A stretch of DNA of 64,000 nt from Ferruginibacter albus (GTDB taxonomy: Bacteria > Bacteroidota > Bacteroidia > Chitinophagales > Chitinophagaceae): assembly GCF_020042285.1 (NCBI RefSeq), contig NZ_CP083388.1, positions 2,072,001 through 2,136,000 on the forward strand. Reading direction: 5' to 3'. A program made the position numbers and the translations under genes. Shown here one piece after another: positions 1 through 8,127 of the stretch. The notes beneath the pieces are model-generated. The model did not search any database and was not told the origin of the DNA. It worked only from the letters and a program-made list of their open reading frames with translations. Each line of letters begins with the position of its first letter. The first letter of the stretch is position 1.

Positions 1-994
1 TGGCTTGTGATGAACTTCCAGCATTATGCTCAATTATTTTACTGGCAATTAATTGCCCGTTGCTATTCGTTAAATACAAATAATAATTTCCTTTAGGCAT
101 ATTGCTTAATTCCAAGAAAAAAATACCATCATGAACCGGATTGGGATATACATCAACAGCTGACCTTACAATATCATTAATAACTACAATTTTGCTGTAT
201 TGGATTTTACCTTGTACATCAGTGCTACGTACCCGATAAAAGCTTTGCGAAGAAGAAGTGTTGCCATCTGTCCATTTGTATTGTACATTATTATTGTTAG
301 CTGGAATAATAGCAACAGTACTAAAATTATTTCCATCGCCTGATCTTTCAATTGAATAGTTTACAATATTCAATTGATTCTCTACCTGCCATTGCAGCAC
401 TGCATTGTTGTTTTGTTGCAAAATTTCAATACTGCTATACGTAACCGGCACAGGAGCACCGCTTGGTAAGGGAATAATTATTACTGTAAAGCGACTGGCA
501 TCTTGCGAAGCTATAGTATTATCAATAGTAAAATTAAAACTCGTGGCTGTATCAAGACTAAATAAAACTGTTTTACCTGTATAAGCATCTTTTAAATATC
601 CCTGTAAAGTGCCCGGACTAAAGTTTGTAGGTGTAAATGTAAATTGATAAGAGCGTTGAGTGGTTTTGGTAAGATTTAAAAACAAGGTATCGTTGGATTG
701 AATGGTAGGTCTTCTTTCAATGGAAAGTAATTTACCATTTCTTAATAAGCCCAAATTTTCATTGAGATTGGTCAGTTTGGTTGCATCTAAATAATCTACC
801 CCAGCACTAAAATCACTCCTGAATTGAGCAACAGTTCCATCAGCAGGATATGCAGTACCATCAGGATACAATAAATTTAAATCGATATGAAGAGTTGCTG
901 TGGGTATTGGTGTGCTGTTTGCAGCATTTGCTGCAACTAAAAGACAGGAAGTTTGAAAGGTGAACAATAAAAAAGCAAGCGTACATTTTCTCAT
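1..994 (-). CDS. secreted protein with T9SS type A sorting domain (3' end outside window)
   Basis: A 331-codon open frame starting at ATG 994 runs off the left edge without a stop. The N-terminus is a signal peptide (MRKCTLAFLLF..., ending near AANA). A middle stretch around residues 225-280 (LQWQVENQ, NYSIERSGDG, FYRVRSTD) looks like the fibronectin-like region that usually precedes a type IX secretion sorting domain. The sorting domain begins near residue 290 (VYPNP, then GNYYLYLTNSNGQ). T9SS cargo proteins cross the outer membrane and are anchored or released at the cell surface. No enzymatic domain is recognised in the visible part, so the substrate or role is unknown. It lies downstream of fabD on the same strand, across a 208-bp gap. 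Confidence 0.85.
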   Translation of the reverse strand, partial: MRKCTLAFLLFTFQTSCLLVAANAANSTPIPTATLHIDLNLLYPDGTAYPADGTVAQFRSDFSAGVDYLDATKLTNLNENLGLLRNGKLLSIERRPTIQSNDTLFLNLTKTTQRSYQFTFTPTNFSPGTLQGYLKDAYTGKTVLFSLDTATSFNFTIDNTIASQDASRFTVIIIPLPSGAPVPVTYSSIEILQQNNNAVLQWQVENQLNIVNYSIERSGDGNNFSTVAIIPANNNNVQYKWTDGNTSSSQSFYRVRSTDVQGKIQYSKIVVINDIVRSAVDVYPNPVHDGIFFLELSNMPKGNYYLYLTNSNGQLIASKIIEHNAGSSSQA

Positions 995-1026
995 GACCTA
1001 AAGTTTTAATTACTAAATGCAGGTCG

Positions 1027-1071
1027 ATGATATTGTATCATTAGAACCGATACAACAAACATCAATGTTGA
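1027..1071. other. cluster of overlapping inverted repeats upstream of the T9SS cargo gene
   Basis: Three short inverted repeats lie 33-77 bp upstream of the start at 994: ATGATA-3 nt-TATCAT (1027-1041), TTGTATC-10 nt-GATACAA (1033-1039 with 1049-1055) and ATCAA-TG-TTGAT (about 1060-1071). The first two overlap, so they would exclude each other as RNA hairpins. They could be operator sites or the fabD transcript end. I cannot tell which. Confidence 0.35.
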
Positions 1072-1202
1072 TTAATTAGAAACAATAAACTTTGGAGGAG
1101 GGGTACGCTTTAATAAGATTGGATAGAGACAAACAAAGCTAAGCTATGTCTTTTAAAAATCAAAGCATTTAAACATATAAAAATTCAGCTTATAAATAAG
1201 CA

Positions 1203-2090
1203 CTAGCTCAATCCATTAGTAATCATCTCTTTATTGATTTTCTGCACCAGCCCTTGTAAAACTTTACCCGGGCCAACTTCTGTGAATTGTGTAGCGCCGT
1301 CTGCTATCATTGCCTGCACGCTTTGTGTCCATTTAACAGCCCCGGTTAATTGATCGATCAAATTTTTCTTTATTTCAGCACCATCTATAACTGCCTTTGC
1401 TACCACATTTTGATAAACAGGACAGGAAGGAATACCAAATGTTGTTGTTTCAATAGCTGCAGCCAATTCTTCTTTTGCCGGTAACATTAATGGAGAGTGA
1501 AATGCACCTCCAACAGGTAATACCAATGCTCTTTTAGCACCCGCAGCTTTCATTCTTTCACAGGCTATTTCAATTCCTTTTAATGAACCGCTGATAACCA
1601 ATTGTCCGGGGCAATTATAATTTGCGGCAACAACCACCTCTCCTGTTTCACTTTGAACAGAGTTACATATTTCTTCCACTTTTGCATCGTCCAAAGCCAA
1701 AACCGCAGCCATGGTGGACGGGTTTATTTCACATGCCTTTTGCATAGCGCCGGCACGTATGGCAACCAAACGCAACGCATCCTCAAAGCTTAATACATGA
1801 TTGGCTACCAATGCAGAAAACTCTCCCAATGAATGTCCTGCTACCATATCCGGCTTTGCAGGCTGCAACGTTTTAAATGCAATTACAGAATGTAGAAAAA
1901 CGGCGGGTTGTGTTACTTTCGTTTGCTTTAGATCCTCATCACTGCCTTCGAACATTATTTTAGCAATATCAAAACCCAGGATATCATTTGCTTTGTCGAA
2001 TAATTTTGCTGCTGTTGGATTGGTCTCATATAAATTTTTACCCATTCCACTAAACTGAGAACCTTGTCCCGGAAATACAAATGCTTTCAT
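1203..2090 (-). CDS. fabD: malonyl-CoA:ACP transacylase FabD
   Basis: 295 aa, the normal length for FabD. It moves the malonyl group from CoA to acyl carrier protein, the entry step of type II fatty-acid elongation, in the cytoplasm. The N-terminal GQGSQF motif, the nucleophile elbow GHSLGEFSAL (catalytic Ser near residue 92) and the GGAFHSPLM segment with the second catalytic His are all present. The C-terminal GPGKVL motif is also intact. It is followed by folE on the same strand only 24 bp away in the upstream direction, so the two may share a transcript. The enoyl reductase fabI is elsewhere in the window at 15.1 kb. Confidence 0.95.
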   Translation of the reverse strand: MKAFVFPGQGSQFSGMGKNLYETNPTAAKLFDKANDILGFDIAKIMFEGSDEDLKQTKVTQPAVFLHSVIAFKTLQPAKPDMVAGHSLGEFSALVANHVLSFEDALRLVAIRAGAMQKACEINPSTMAAVLALDDAKVEEICNSVQSETGEVVVAANYNCPGQLVISGSLKGIEIACERMKAAGAKRALVLPVGGAFHSPLMLPAKEELAAAIETTTFGIPSCPVYQNVVAKAVIDGAEIKKNLIDQLTGAVKWTQSVQAMIADGATQFTEVGPGKVLQGLVQKINKEMITNGLS

Positions 2091-2114
2091 ACTTTATTTA
2101 TCTGTTATTCTTTC

Positions 2115-2711
2115 TTAATGAAGATTAGCTGTAATCAATTTCAAGAATTCACTACGAGTAGGATTTTTCATAAACTCGCCATCAAATGCAGATGTTGTAG
2201 TTACAGAGTTTTGTTTTTGAACACCTCTCATCATCATACATAAATGCGACGCTTCTATAACAACCGCTACTCCCAATGGATTTAGGGCGCCTTTAATACA
2301 AGTTAATATCTGATGGGTTAACCTTTCCTGAACCTGTAGTCTTCTGCTATACACATCTACTACACGAGCAAGCTTACTTAAGCCGGTTATATAACCATTA
2401 GGGATATACGCAATATGCGCTTTACCATAAAATGGCAGCATATGATGCTCACACATGCTATATAATTCAATATCTTTTACAATCACCATATCTTTTACCT
2501 CTTCAGTAAATTTTGCAGAATTCAATATGGCATGTGCATCCATATGATAACCCTGTGTCATAAACTGCATTGCCTTGGCCATACGCTCAGGAGTCTTTAA
2601 CAGTCCTTCACGTTCAACATCTTCTCCTAACAAGGATATAGATTCCCGATAGCTTTGTATAAGCCCAGAGGTCACTTTGTCTTCGTAGTGCTCTGCTTTT
2701 TGATATGCCAT
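2115..2711 (-). CDS. folE: GTP cyclohydrolase I FolE
   Basis: 198 aa, matching type I GTP cyclohydrolases. The enzyme opens GTP to 7,8-dihydroneopterin triphosphate, the first step towards tetrahydrofolate and the precursor used by QueD. The zinc-binding and active-site motif [15 protein letters not shown] is present, with the second zinc Cys in [11 protein letters not shown]. The queD gene lies just upstream on the same strand (53-bp gap), and QueD uses the FolE product, so the two make a coherent pterin/deazapurine unit. No truncation or unusual residue seen. Confidence 0.96.
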   Translation of the reverse strand: MAYQKAEHYEDKVTSGLIQSYRESISLLGEDVEREGLLKTPERMAKAMQFMTQGYHMDAHAILNSAKFTEEVKDMVIVKDIELYSMCEHHMLPFYGKAHIAYIPNGYITGLSKLARVVDVYSRRLQVQERLTHQILTCIKGALNPLGVAVVIEASHLCMMMRGVQKQNSVTTTSAFDGEFMKNPTRSEFLKLITANLH

Positions 2712-2763
2712 AAATAAAATTGAAGATTATTATAATGAAAGAGCCTAACAATTAATAAGAGAA

Positions 2764-3177
2764 TTAGTTGCCAAAATATTCAATATAAATACGGGGCGTT
2801 TCATACAGCTTAATACTATGTAAAGCAACGCCTTCCTCTCTCAGTACAGGTTCTAATTGACCCCAAATAGCAACTGTAAGACTTTCAGCCGTTGTGAATT
2901 TTCCTGCCATAAAATCAACGTCCATATTCAGGTTCTTGTGATCTATTTTATCACACACATATTCTTTAATAATTACACTAAGACGCTTCGCATTAAAAAT
3001 AAAGCCTGTTTCTGGTTGAGGTTCGCCTTTGATCGTTACATGAATTTCATAATTGTGCCCATGCCAATTCTCATTAGCACATTTACCAAACACTTCTTTA
3101 TTCTTTTCTGCAGACCATTCTGTATTCCAAAGCTTATGTGCTGCATTAAAGTGTTCTACCCTAGTTAAATAAACCAT
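2764..3177 (-). CDS. queD: 6-carboxytetrahydropterin synthase / 6-pyruvoyl-tetrahydropterin synthase family (QueD)
   Basis: 137 aa. Zinc-binding histidines are visible in HFNAAHKL near the N-terminus and in NWHGHNYEI; the Cys of GKCANENW is the usual catalytic residue. QueD converts dihydroneopterin triphosphate to 6-carboxytetrahydropterin for queuosine and other 7-deazaguanines. Family members with PTPS activity look alike, so the exact product is inferred from the neighbouring folE. A clear Bacteroidota -7 element sits 15-22 bp upstream, making this the likely first gene of a queD-folE(-fabD) transcript. Confidence 0.88.
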   Translation of the reverse strand: MVYLTRVEHFNAAHKLWNTEWSAEKNKEVFGKCANENWHGHNYEIHVTIKGEPQPETGFIFNAKRLSVIIKEYVCDKIDHKNLNMDVDFMAGKFTTAESLTVAIWGQLEPVLREEGVALHSIKLYETPRIYIEYFGN

Positions 3178-3191
3178 TTATCATTTTTTTG

Positions 3192-3199
3192 CAAAGTTA
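3192..3199 (-). promoter_or_regulatory. TAnnTTTG -7 element for queD
   Basis: The minus strand reads TAACTTTG, a full match to the Bacteroidota -7 consensus TAnnTTTG, 14 nt before the queD start. No convincing -33 TTG at the expected spacing was identified. Confidence 0.55.
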
Positions 3200-3260
3200 A
3201 TATTATAGCCTTATAATCGCAATTATAACAAGCTTCGCCAAAAATGCTGAAATTTGTCCT

Positions 3261-3881
3261 ATGATATTATTAGTAGCTGCTACTGAATTCGAAATTCCTT
3301 CATTTATGAATAAAGAGGATGCCCATTTAGATGTATTGATCGGTGGTATTGGCATTGCTTCAACGATCTATCATTTACAAAAGAGATTGCATCAATTTGA
3401 TTATGACCTGATCATACAGGCTGGTATTGCAGGTGCCTTTGATAACAGCTTATCTTTAGGTGAAACCGTATTAATAAAACAAGATGCTTTTGGTGATATG
3501 GGCATGGAAGAAAAGAATAATTTTACGCCCGTTTTTCGCTCAGGATTTATGAATGCAAATGAATTCCCGTTCAATGAAGGATGGTTAACGAATGAAAATA
3601 AAATTTTAAACCAGTCTCAACTAAAAACAGTAGGTGCTGTTACTGTAAATAAAGTAACCGATAGTATTATTCAAAAGGAACAATTATTAAAAAACTTTTC
3701 GCCGGTAGTTGAAAGTATGGAAGGTGCAGCTTTTCATTATGTGTGTTTGCAGGAAAACATTCCCTTTATACAATTGCGAAGCATTAGTAATTATGTGGGG
3801 GAAAGAGACAAAAGCAAGTGGAAGATGAAAGATGCTGTCATCAACCTCAACAATGAATTGCATAAACTGATAAACAATTAA
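3261..3881 (+). CDS. mqnB: futalosine hydrolase MqnB
   Basis: 206 aa, nucleoside phosphorylase-like fold. It splits futalosine into hypoxanthine and dehypoxanthine futalosine in the alternative (futalosine) menaquinone pathway. The N-terminal VAATEFEIP, the glycine motif IGGIGIAST, IQAGIAGAF and the VESMEGAAFHYV segment with the catalytic Glu are typical of MqnB and related MTA/SAH nucleosidases. The call against MTA/SAH nucleosidase rests on mqnD following directly (5-bp gap), which handles a later step of the same pathway. It is divergent from queD. Confidence 0.9.
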   Translation: MILLVAATEFEIPSFMNKEDAHLDVLIGGIGIASTIYHLQKRLHQFDYDLIIQAGIAGAFDNSLSLGETVLIKQDAFGDMGMEEKNNFTPVFRSGFMNANEFPFNEGWLTNENKILNQSQLKTVGAVTVNKVTDSIIQKEQLLKNFSPVVESMEGAAFHYVCLQENIPFIQLRSISNYVGERDKSKWKMKDAVINLNNELHKLINN

Positions 3882-3886
3882 CCAAT

Positions 3887-4726
3887 TTGAAACACAAACT
3901 TACTTTAGGCTTTTCTCCCTGCCCAAACGATACATTTATATTTGATGCACTTGTAAATAAAAAAATCGATACAGAAGATCTGGAATTTGATGTTGTTCTG
4001 GAGGATGTTCAAACATTGAACAACTGGGCAATAGAAGGCAAATTAGATATCACCAAGCTTAGCTATGGTGTATTGCCGTTGGTATTGAACGAGTATATTG
4101 TATTAAATAGTGGCAGCGCTTTGGGAAAAGGTGTTGGACCATTGCTGATAGCAAATTCCAAATTTCAAATTACTGATTCTAAAATAGAAGATCAACTAAT
4201 TGCTATCCCGGGAGAGAATACAACGGCGCATTTGCTTTTTTCCCTAGCTTATCCCAATGCAAAAAACAAGCTCTTTTTACGTTATGATGAAATTGAGGAC
4301 TTTGTTTTAAAGAATAAAGGCTTGGGAGTTATCATCCATGAAAATCGATTTACTTACGAGCAAAAAGGATTGGCAAAAATAATTGACCTGGGAGATTATT
4401 GGGAAAAGCAAACCAACAACTCTATTCCTTTAGGCGGTATTGTTATTAAAAGAAGTTTTGACACTAAACTGCAGAAAAAAGCTGATACATTGATCAGAAA
4501 AAGCATTGAGTTTGCATACAGCAATTATCCTGAATTAAATGATTACATACGCAAACACTCCCAGGAAATGAGTGAAGATGTAATGCGTAAACATATCGAT
4601 TTGTACGTAAATAATTTTTCTATTGATTTGGGTGCAGAAGGAAGATCAGCCATAGAGAAGTTGATTGAAGTTTTTAAGCAGACCAATAATAGAACAATTG
4701 CGTCTTCCGATATTTTCAGAGAATAA
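3887..4726 (+). CDS. mqnD: 1,4-dihydroxy-6-naphthoate synthase MqnD
   Basis: 279 aa, starting at TTG 3887, five bases after the mqnB stop. No ATG lies near the conserved N-terminus (KHKLTLGFSPCPNDTF), so the TTG start is well supported. MqnD converts cyclic dehypoxanthinyl futalosine to 1,4-dihydroxy-6-naphthoate. It is a periplasmic-binding-protein-like fold with the conserved SPCPNDTF and LDITKLSYG motifs. Translational coupling to mqnB is likely. The last 11 bases overlap the convergent aminotransferase gene. Confidence 0.93.
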   Translation: MKHKLTLGFSPCPNDTFIFDALVNKKIDTEDLEFDVVLEDVQTLNNWAIEGKLDITKLSYGVLPLVLNEYIVLNSGSALGKGVGPLLIANSKFQITDSKIEDQLIAIPGENTTAHLLFSLAYPNAKNKLFLRYDEIEDFVLKNKGLGVIIHENRFTYEQKGLAKIIDLGDYWEKQTNNSIPLGGIVIKRSFDTKLQKKADTLIRKSIEFAYSNYPELNDYIRKHSQEMSEDVMRKHIDLYVNNFSIDLGAEGRSAIEKLIEVFKQTNNRTIASSDIFRE

Positions 4727-5546
4727 GAGAAGAATAAATTTCCTGTGTCATCTTATTATCAAACTTTCTATTTTCTATAGCTTGCACCCAACGAATGGCA
4801 TTGATGGAATTTGTTACAAATACTTCATCCGCATTCAGTAATTCGTCTTTATTGATGGCTGCTTCTTTTACATTATAGTTTGCAGAAAGAAGTTTATTGA
4901 GTAATACTTTTCGCATTACACCTGCCACGCAGCCTTCGCTTAAAGCCGGTGTACAAATTACTTGATCCTTAATTATAAAAATATTAGCGATGGTAGTTTC
5001 ACAAACCCTGTTAAAACTGTTTAATAATACCGCATCATTCCAGTTTTGCTGCTTTACCTGTAACGCTGCAAATACATTCGGCAAATAGTTACTATGCTTT
5101 AAGTTGCTTAACACATCACAACTTTTTTTTACTTCATTGCAAATGCCCATTATCAATCCTTCCTGGTTCCATTTACCTGCCTGTTCTGCCAAAGACCAGG
5201 CTTGAATTATATAATTCGGGAAATTATCTTTTATCGTAAACAGATCTCCTTCTCCTCTAAAAACAGATAACCGAACTCTTGCATTCAACAAATTGCTTTC
5301 TTTAATCAATGCGATTATCTCTTCCTGTAAAAAATGTGGTGTAAAGTTGGGTGGAATGGAAAATTGCAGAATGGAAAGCCCTTTCCATAAGCGAGCAAAA
5401 TGCTCATCAGCAAAAATGATCTCGCCGTTTTTTACTTTAATTGTCTCAAACAAGCCATCGCCATAACGCAATGCCCTGCTATCAGGACTTAGTATTGAAT
5501 TTCCGTCTTTGTATATCTTTCCGTTATAGTTAAAAAAATTGCCCAT
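4716..5546 (-). CDS. class IV aminotransferase, PabC/BCAT-like
   Basis: 276 aa from ATG 5546; a start 18 bp further upstream is possible, but the conserved family N-terminus begins at MGNFFNYNGK. Fold-type IV PLP enzymes include aminodeoxychorismate lyase (PabC), D-amino-acid and branched-chain aminotransferases. Visible motifs are RALRYGDGLFETIKV near residue 30, KSCDVLSNLKHSNYLPN with the PLP Lys near residue 150, and the C-terminal EVFVTNSI. The RYGDGLFET signature and length favour PabC (4-aminobenzoate for folate), but this is not decisive. It converges with mqnD. Confidence 0.75.
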   Translation of the reverse strand: MGNFFNYNGKIYKDGNSILSPDSRALRYGDGLFETIKVKNGEIIFADEHFARLWKGLSILQFSIPPNFTPHFLQEEIIALIKESNLLNARVRLSVFRGEGDLFTIKDNFPNYIIQAWSLAEQAGKWNQEGLIMGICNEVKKSCDVLSNLKHSNYLPNVFAALQVKQQNWNDAVLLNSFNRVCETTIANIFIIKDQVICTPALSEGCVAGVMRKVLLNKLLSANYNVKEAAINKDELLNADEVFVTNSINAIRWVQAIENRKFDNKMTQEIYSSLIL

Positions 5547-5618
5547 CGTAAAAACAACGGGCAAATGTACTCTATTTTGTTTCCCTTTAGAGGAGTCAGA
5601 AGGTGCTTTTAAAAGTAC

Positions 5619-6296
5619 TTACTGTTCCAATATTTTATGTTTTACTGCATACATGATCAAACCTGCAGTAGTTTTAGCGCCGGTTTTAACCTTTAATTTA
5701 TCACGAATAGCTTCTACAGTACGAGGGCTTAGATCAACGATATCAGCAATTTCTTTCGTACTTTTTTCTTCGCACATCAACTTAAGAATGGTCATTTCTT
5801 TATCGTTCAAATGCGTTTCCTGCTGCGTCATTTTTTGTGGAGAAGCCGTATTGCGTTGCTTTAAATTGGTAAGCAATGCTTTATTCGTAAGCGAATTGAA
5901 ATAATACTCCTGTTCAAAACAGGTTTTGATAGCTTCGTAAATAATTTCACTATCGCTGGTTTTAGCCAGGTAACTATTAGCTCCCAGCTCCATTAATTTT
6001 GTGATCATGCTATGATCGTCCATAAACGTAAGCATGATAACTTTAATATGAGGCCAGTTCTTTTTAATTTCAGGAAGTGCACCAATACCATCCATGATAG
6101 GCATTTGAATATCCAGCAAGATCACATCCGGCTGGATCATTTTAAGCATATTAAGTAAATGCACGCCATTATCGGCTTCTGCAATTACCTTAATATCCTT
6201 TTTGGCGCTTAATGCAGTCTTTACTCCCGCACGATACAACACATGATCATCTGCTATTATCACCTTTATCGGTTCTATATGTTCTGAATTTTGCAT
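5619..6296 (-). CDS. NarL/FixJ-family response regulator (first orphan)
   Basis: 225 aa. The N-terminal receiver domain (IIADDHVLYRAG, phospho-acceptor Asp near residue 62 in VILLDIQMP, conserved Lys in LAKTSD) is joined to a C-terminal LuxR-type helix-turn-helix (LNDKEMTILKLM, ESTKEIADIVDLSPRTVEAIR-type recognition helix). It is expected to bind DNA when phosphorylated. No kinase gene is adjacent. Its closest relative here is the next gene upstream on the same strand, which suggests tandem duplication. The shared 10-mer AACACTATAG lies 64 bp upstream of the start. Target genes unknown. Confidence 0.9.
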   Translation of the reverse strand: MQNSEHIEPIKVIIADDHVLYRAGVKTALSAKKDIKVIAEADNGVHLLNMLKMIQPDVILLDIQMPIMDGIGALPEIKKNWPHIKVIMLTFMDDHSMITKLMELGANSYLAKTSDSEIIYEAIKTCFEQEYYFNSLTNKALLTNLKQRNTASPQKMTQQETHLNDKEMTILKLMCEEKSTKEIADIVDLSPRTVEAIRDKLKVKTGAKTTAGLIMYAVKHKILEQ

Positions 6297-6359
6297 ATCA
6301 ATGTTTTTTGGTTATTTATAGGATATGTTCGAATTTAAATGCAAGTTGTCACTTTTTTA

Positions 6360-6369
6360 AACACTATAG
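6360..6369. promoter_or_regulatory. candidate operator AACACTATAG upstream of response regulator 1
   Basis: The 10-mer AACACTATAG occurs here and at 7205-7214, in the same orientation relative to each response regulator gene and at similar distance from its start (64 and 80 bp). It includes the half-site YACTATRG, also found as an inverted pair upstream of the kinase operon. Binding is inferred only from recurrence. Confidence 0.35.
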
Positions 6370-6450
6370 TATAGGAAAACTACCTGTTATTTTACATGGG
6401 AAATATACCATGCTCATCTGAAGTAGATTTCCGCAACATTGTTTTCTTAA

Positions 6451-7125
6451 TTATTCTATCAGTTTGTTTCTCATTCCGTACATAATTAAACCGCCTATCG
6501 TTTTAGCATTTACCTTGGCTTTCATGTTCTGACGAATGGTTTCTATCGTACGCGGACTTAAGAAAATTATCTTTGATATTTCTTCAGTGGTCTTATCCTC
6601 TGCCAATAATTGCAATATTTTCAACTCTTTCTCATTAAAATGTACCGGTGTGGAAGTTCCATAATGCTGACGGACATTCTTTTTCTGCATCAACTTCCCC
6701 ATTACCGCCTTATTCACCAACTCATTAAAGTAAAAATCATCGTTCATACATGTAAGTATGGCTTCGTATATTTCCTCAGGATCGGTAGTTTTGGTCAAAT
6801 AGGCGTTTGCTCCCATTTCCATCATCTTGCTGATCATTTGCTGATCGTCGTACATAGTCAGCACTATGATCTTAATATCTTCATATTCCTTTCTAATAAG
6901 TTCAATTCCGTTGATACCGTCAATTTCCGGCATTCTAATATCCATTAACAGCACTTCCGGCTTTTTAATAGATATTTTATGCATCATATCTTTTCCATCT
7001 TCCGCTTCCCAAAGCATTTTAAGGTTTTGTTTGCTTGAAAGCGCCATTTTAATTCCATCTCTGAATATCTTATGGTCATCAGCAATAGCAATCTTAATAA
7101 GATAATCGTTAGGGGTAGTAGCCAT
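6451..7125 (-). CDS. NarL/FixJ-family response regulator (second orphan)
   Basis: 224 aa, the same architecture as the neighbour at 5.6 kb: receiver domain (IAIADDHKIFRDG, phospho-acceptor Asp near residue 62 in VLLMDIRMP, Lys in YLTKTTD) and LuxR-type HTH (FNEKELKILQLL, EEISKIIFLSPRTIETIRQ). The C-termini of all three regulators in this region end alike (MYGMRNKLIE here). Lies 154 bp upstream of the first orphan on the same strand, so they may be separately transcribed. An inverted repeat with AACACTATAG lies 65-91 bp upstream. Cognate kinase is not obvious; the HPK7 kinase at 8.85 kb is the nearest candidate. Confidence 0.9.
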   Translation of the reverse strand: MATTPNDYLIKIAIADDHKIFRDGIKMALSSKQNLKMLWEAEDGKDMMHKISIKKPEVLLMDIRMPEIDGINGIELIRKEYEDIKIIVLTMYDDQQMISKMMEMGANAYLTKTTDPEEIYEAILTCMNDDFYFNELVNKAVMGKLMQKKNVRQHYGTSTPVHFNEKELKILQLLAEDKTTEEISKIIFLSPRTIETIRQNMKAKVNAKTIGGLIMYGMRNKLIE

Positions 7126-7189
7126 AATTGTAAGTAAATTTCTTTTGTTCTATAATGATTTATTTCTTTTTGCCGGCTTTATGTAAATC

Positions 7190-7216
7190 TTCTATAGTAA
7201 AACCAACACTATAGAA
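7190..7216. promoter_or_regulatory. inverted repeat TTCTATAG-11 nt-CTATAGAA upstream of response regulator 2
   Basis: Perfect 8-bp arms at 7190-7197 and 7209-7216. The same bases can be read as two opposed YACTATAG half-sites (7192-7199 and 7207-7214, 7-bp spacer). The position, 65-91 bp before the start at 7125, fits an operator for autoregulation. No experimental support. Confidence 0.4.
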
Positions 7217-7460
7217 ACGAAAAAATACCTGTTTGATTGTATAAAGCCCTATTTTTTTATGTATTCCAATTGTTATTATAAGACATAATATCATCATTAT
7301 AAATTCAATCCCTTGTCTTAGTAGTATCACTTAGTATAAATACGAATTAAAAAATGCGTGATTCTACTAGTTTTCTTTTACCGGAAAGTAAATACATCAA
7401 TTCTTAAAAAGGGTGTTTCCGCTCTTCCATAGGCAATCTGCGGAAATTATCTTTGTTCTC

Positions 7461-7594
7461 AGTTGATTGACATTGGTGACGTAGTTTATTATCCTGTTTA
7501 TCCAACTATCCTTTAAACGAAAAACACACTAACCAATCATCCAATATCGCTAGTTAAATCCTGTTTGTGCTTGAGTTTCCAGTGTCAATCAACT
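7461..7594. other. long-range 16-bp inverted repeat (possible structured RNA or operator pair)
   Basis: AGTTGATTGACATTGG at 7461-7476 matches, in reverse complement with one mismatch, the sequence at 7579-7594; the arms are 102 bp apart. If transcribed, the arms would close a domain of about 134 nt. Nothing in the enclosed sequence matches an RNA family I recognise. A second, weaker pair (TGTTGATA 7663-7670 with TATCAACA 7700-7707) follows. Confidence 0.4.
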
Positions 7595-7789
7595 CTTTTA
7601 TCATTGTTCCGCTTAAAAGTCCAACAGAAATTGAGAAATTAATAGTTTTATTTTTAAACAGGTGTTGATAACCGACATTATTCACATTACATTAAAAGAT
7701 ATCAACATTTGTTCCCTGCCTGTATTTTGAGCCTAAAATGACTCTATCTTCATGGAAATCCAATTGACGTAAATCAAATAAAACTTTTC

Positions 7790-7811
7790 CCCATAGTAGG
7801 ATTACTATGGG
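7790..7811. promoter_or_regulatory. perfect palindromic site upstream of kinase operon
   Basis: Arms CCCATAGTA (7790-7798) and TACTATGGG (7803-7811) are perfect complements around GGAT. It contains the YACTATRG half-site in opposed orientation and lies 37 bp, centre to centre, upstream of the related palindrome at 7831-7844. Could act as a regulator site; a hairpin terminator is less likely because no gene on the plus strand ends just upstream. Confidence 0.45.
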
Positions 7812-7830
7812 ATATTACGTTTTTTTTCCT

Positions 7831-7862
7831 TAGTAAATTTACTATATAACTTCGTATATTTG
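7831..7862 (+). promoter_or_regulatory. predicted promoter of the membrane protein-kinase operon with palindromic operator
   Basis: TATATTTG at 7855-7862 matches the TAnnTTTG -7 consensus. There is no good TTG -33 box; instead the 14-bp palindrome TAGTAAATTTACTA (7831-7844) occupies that position, as expected for an activator-dependent promoter. The same TAGTA-4 bp-TACTA pattern occurs at 7794-7807. Transcripts would carry a leader of about 260 nt before the first gene. Confidence 0.45.
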
Positions 7863-8127
7863 CTCGACTTTTGATTCGTTACTTTACGAATTTTTGTTGT
7901 AAAACCCCCATTCCTACTGATTTTCGAGCGTTTCTACGCCTTTTATATATGCTTTTATCGGTTGTTGGTAAAAGTTTTTTGGGGGATGTTTACATCTCAA
8001 AATTTAAACTAAACCTCAAAAACTTACGACAATGTTTCACAAAGACGAAGTTTCTTTATTCGCTAACGACTAAGTAAATTTTGATTTTGGATGGTAGTTA
8101 GTTATTTTTGAAAAAACTAATTGCGAT

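Larger units (their letters stand above)
7126..8127. other. 1-kb non-coding region between divergent signalling genes
   Basis: No convincing protein-coding frame was found. A 68-codon frame at 7871-8077 begins with TTG, has no recognisable motif and follows a promoter-like element, so it is more likely 5' leader. The stretch holds several inverted repeats (listed separately at 7190-7216, 7461-7594, 7663-7707 and 7790-7844) and one good -7 element at 7855-7862. It separates response regulator 2 (minus) from the membrane protein/kinase operon (plus). Its length is unusual for this gene-dense window. Confidence 0.6.

Noticed and set aside
5603..5618. near-perfect palindrome GTGCTTTTAAAAGTAC next to response regulator 1 stop
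   Set aside because: It has no loop and no T-run, so a terminator is doubtful; AT-rich palindromes of this size are common here.
7871..8077. 68-codon open frame in the signalling intergenic region
   Set aside because: TTG start, no recognisable motif, unusual composition, and it falls in the likely leader of the kinase operon.
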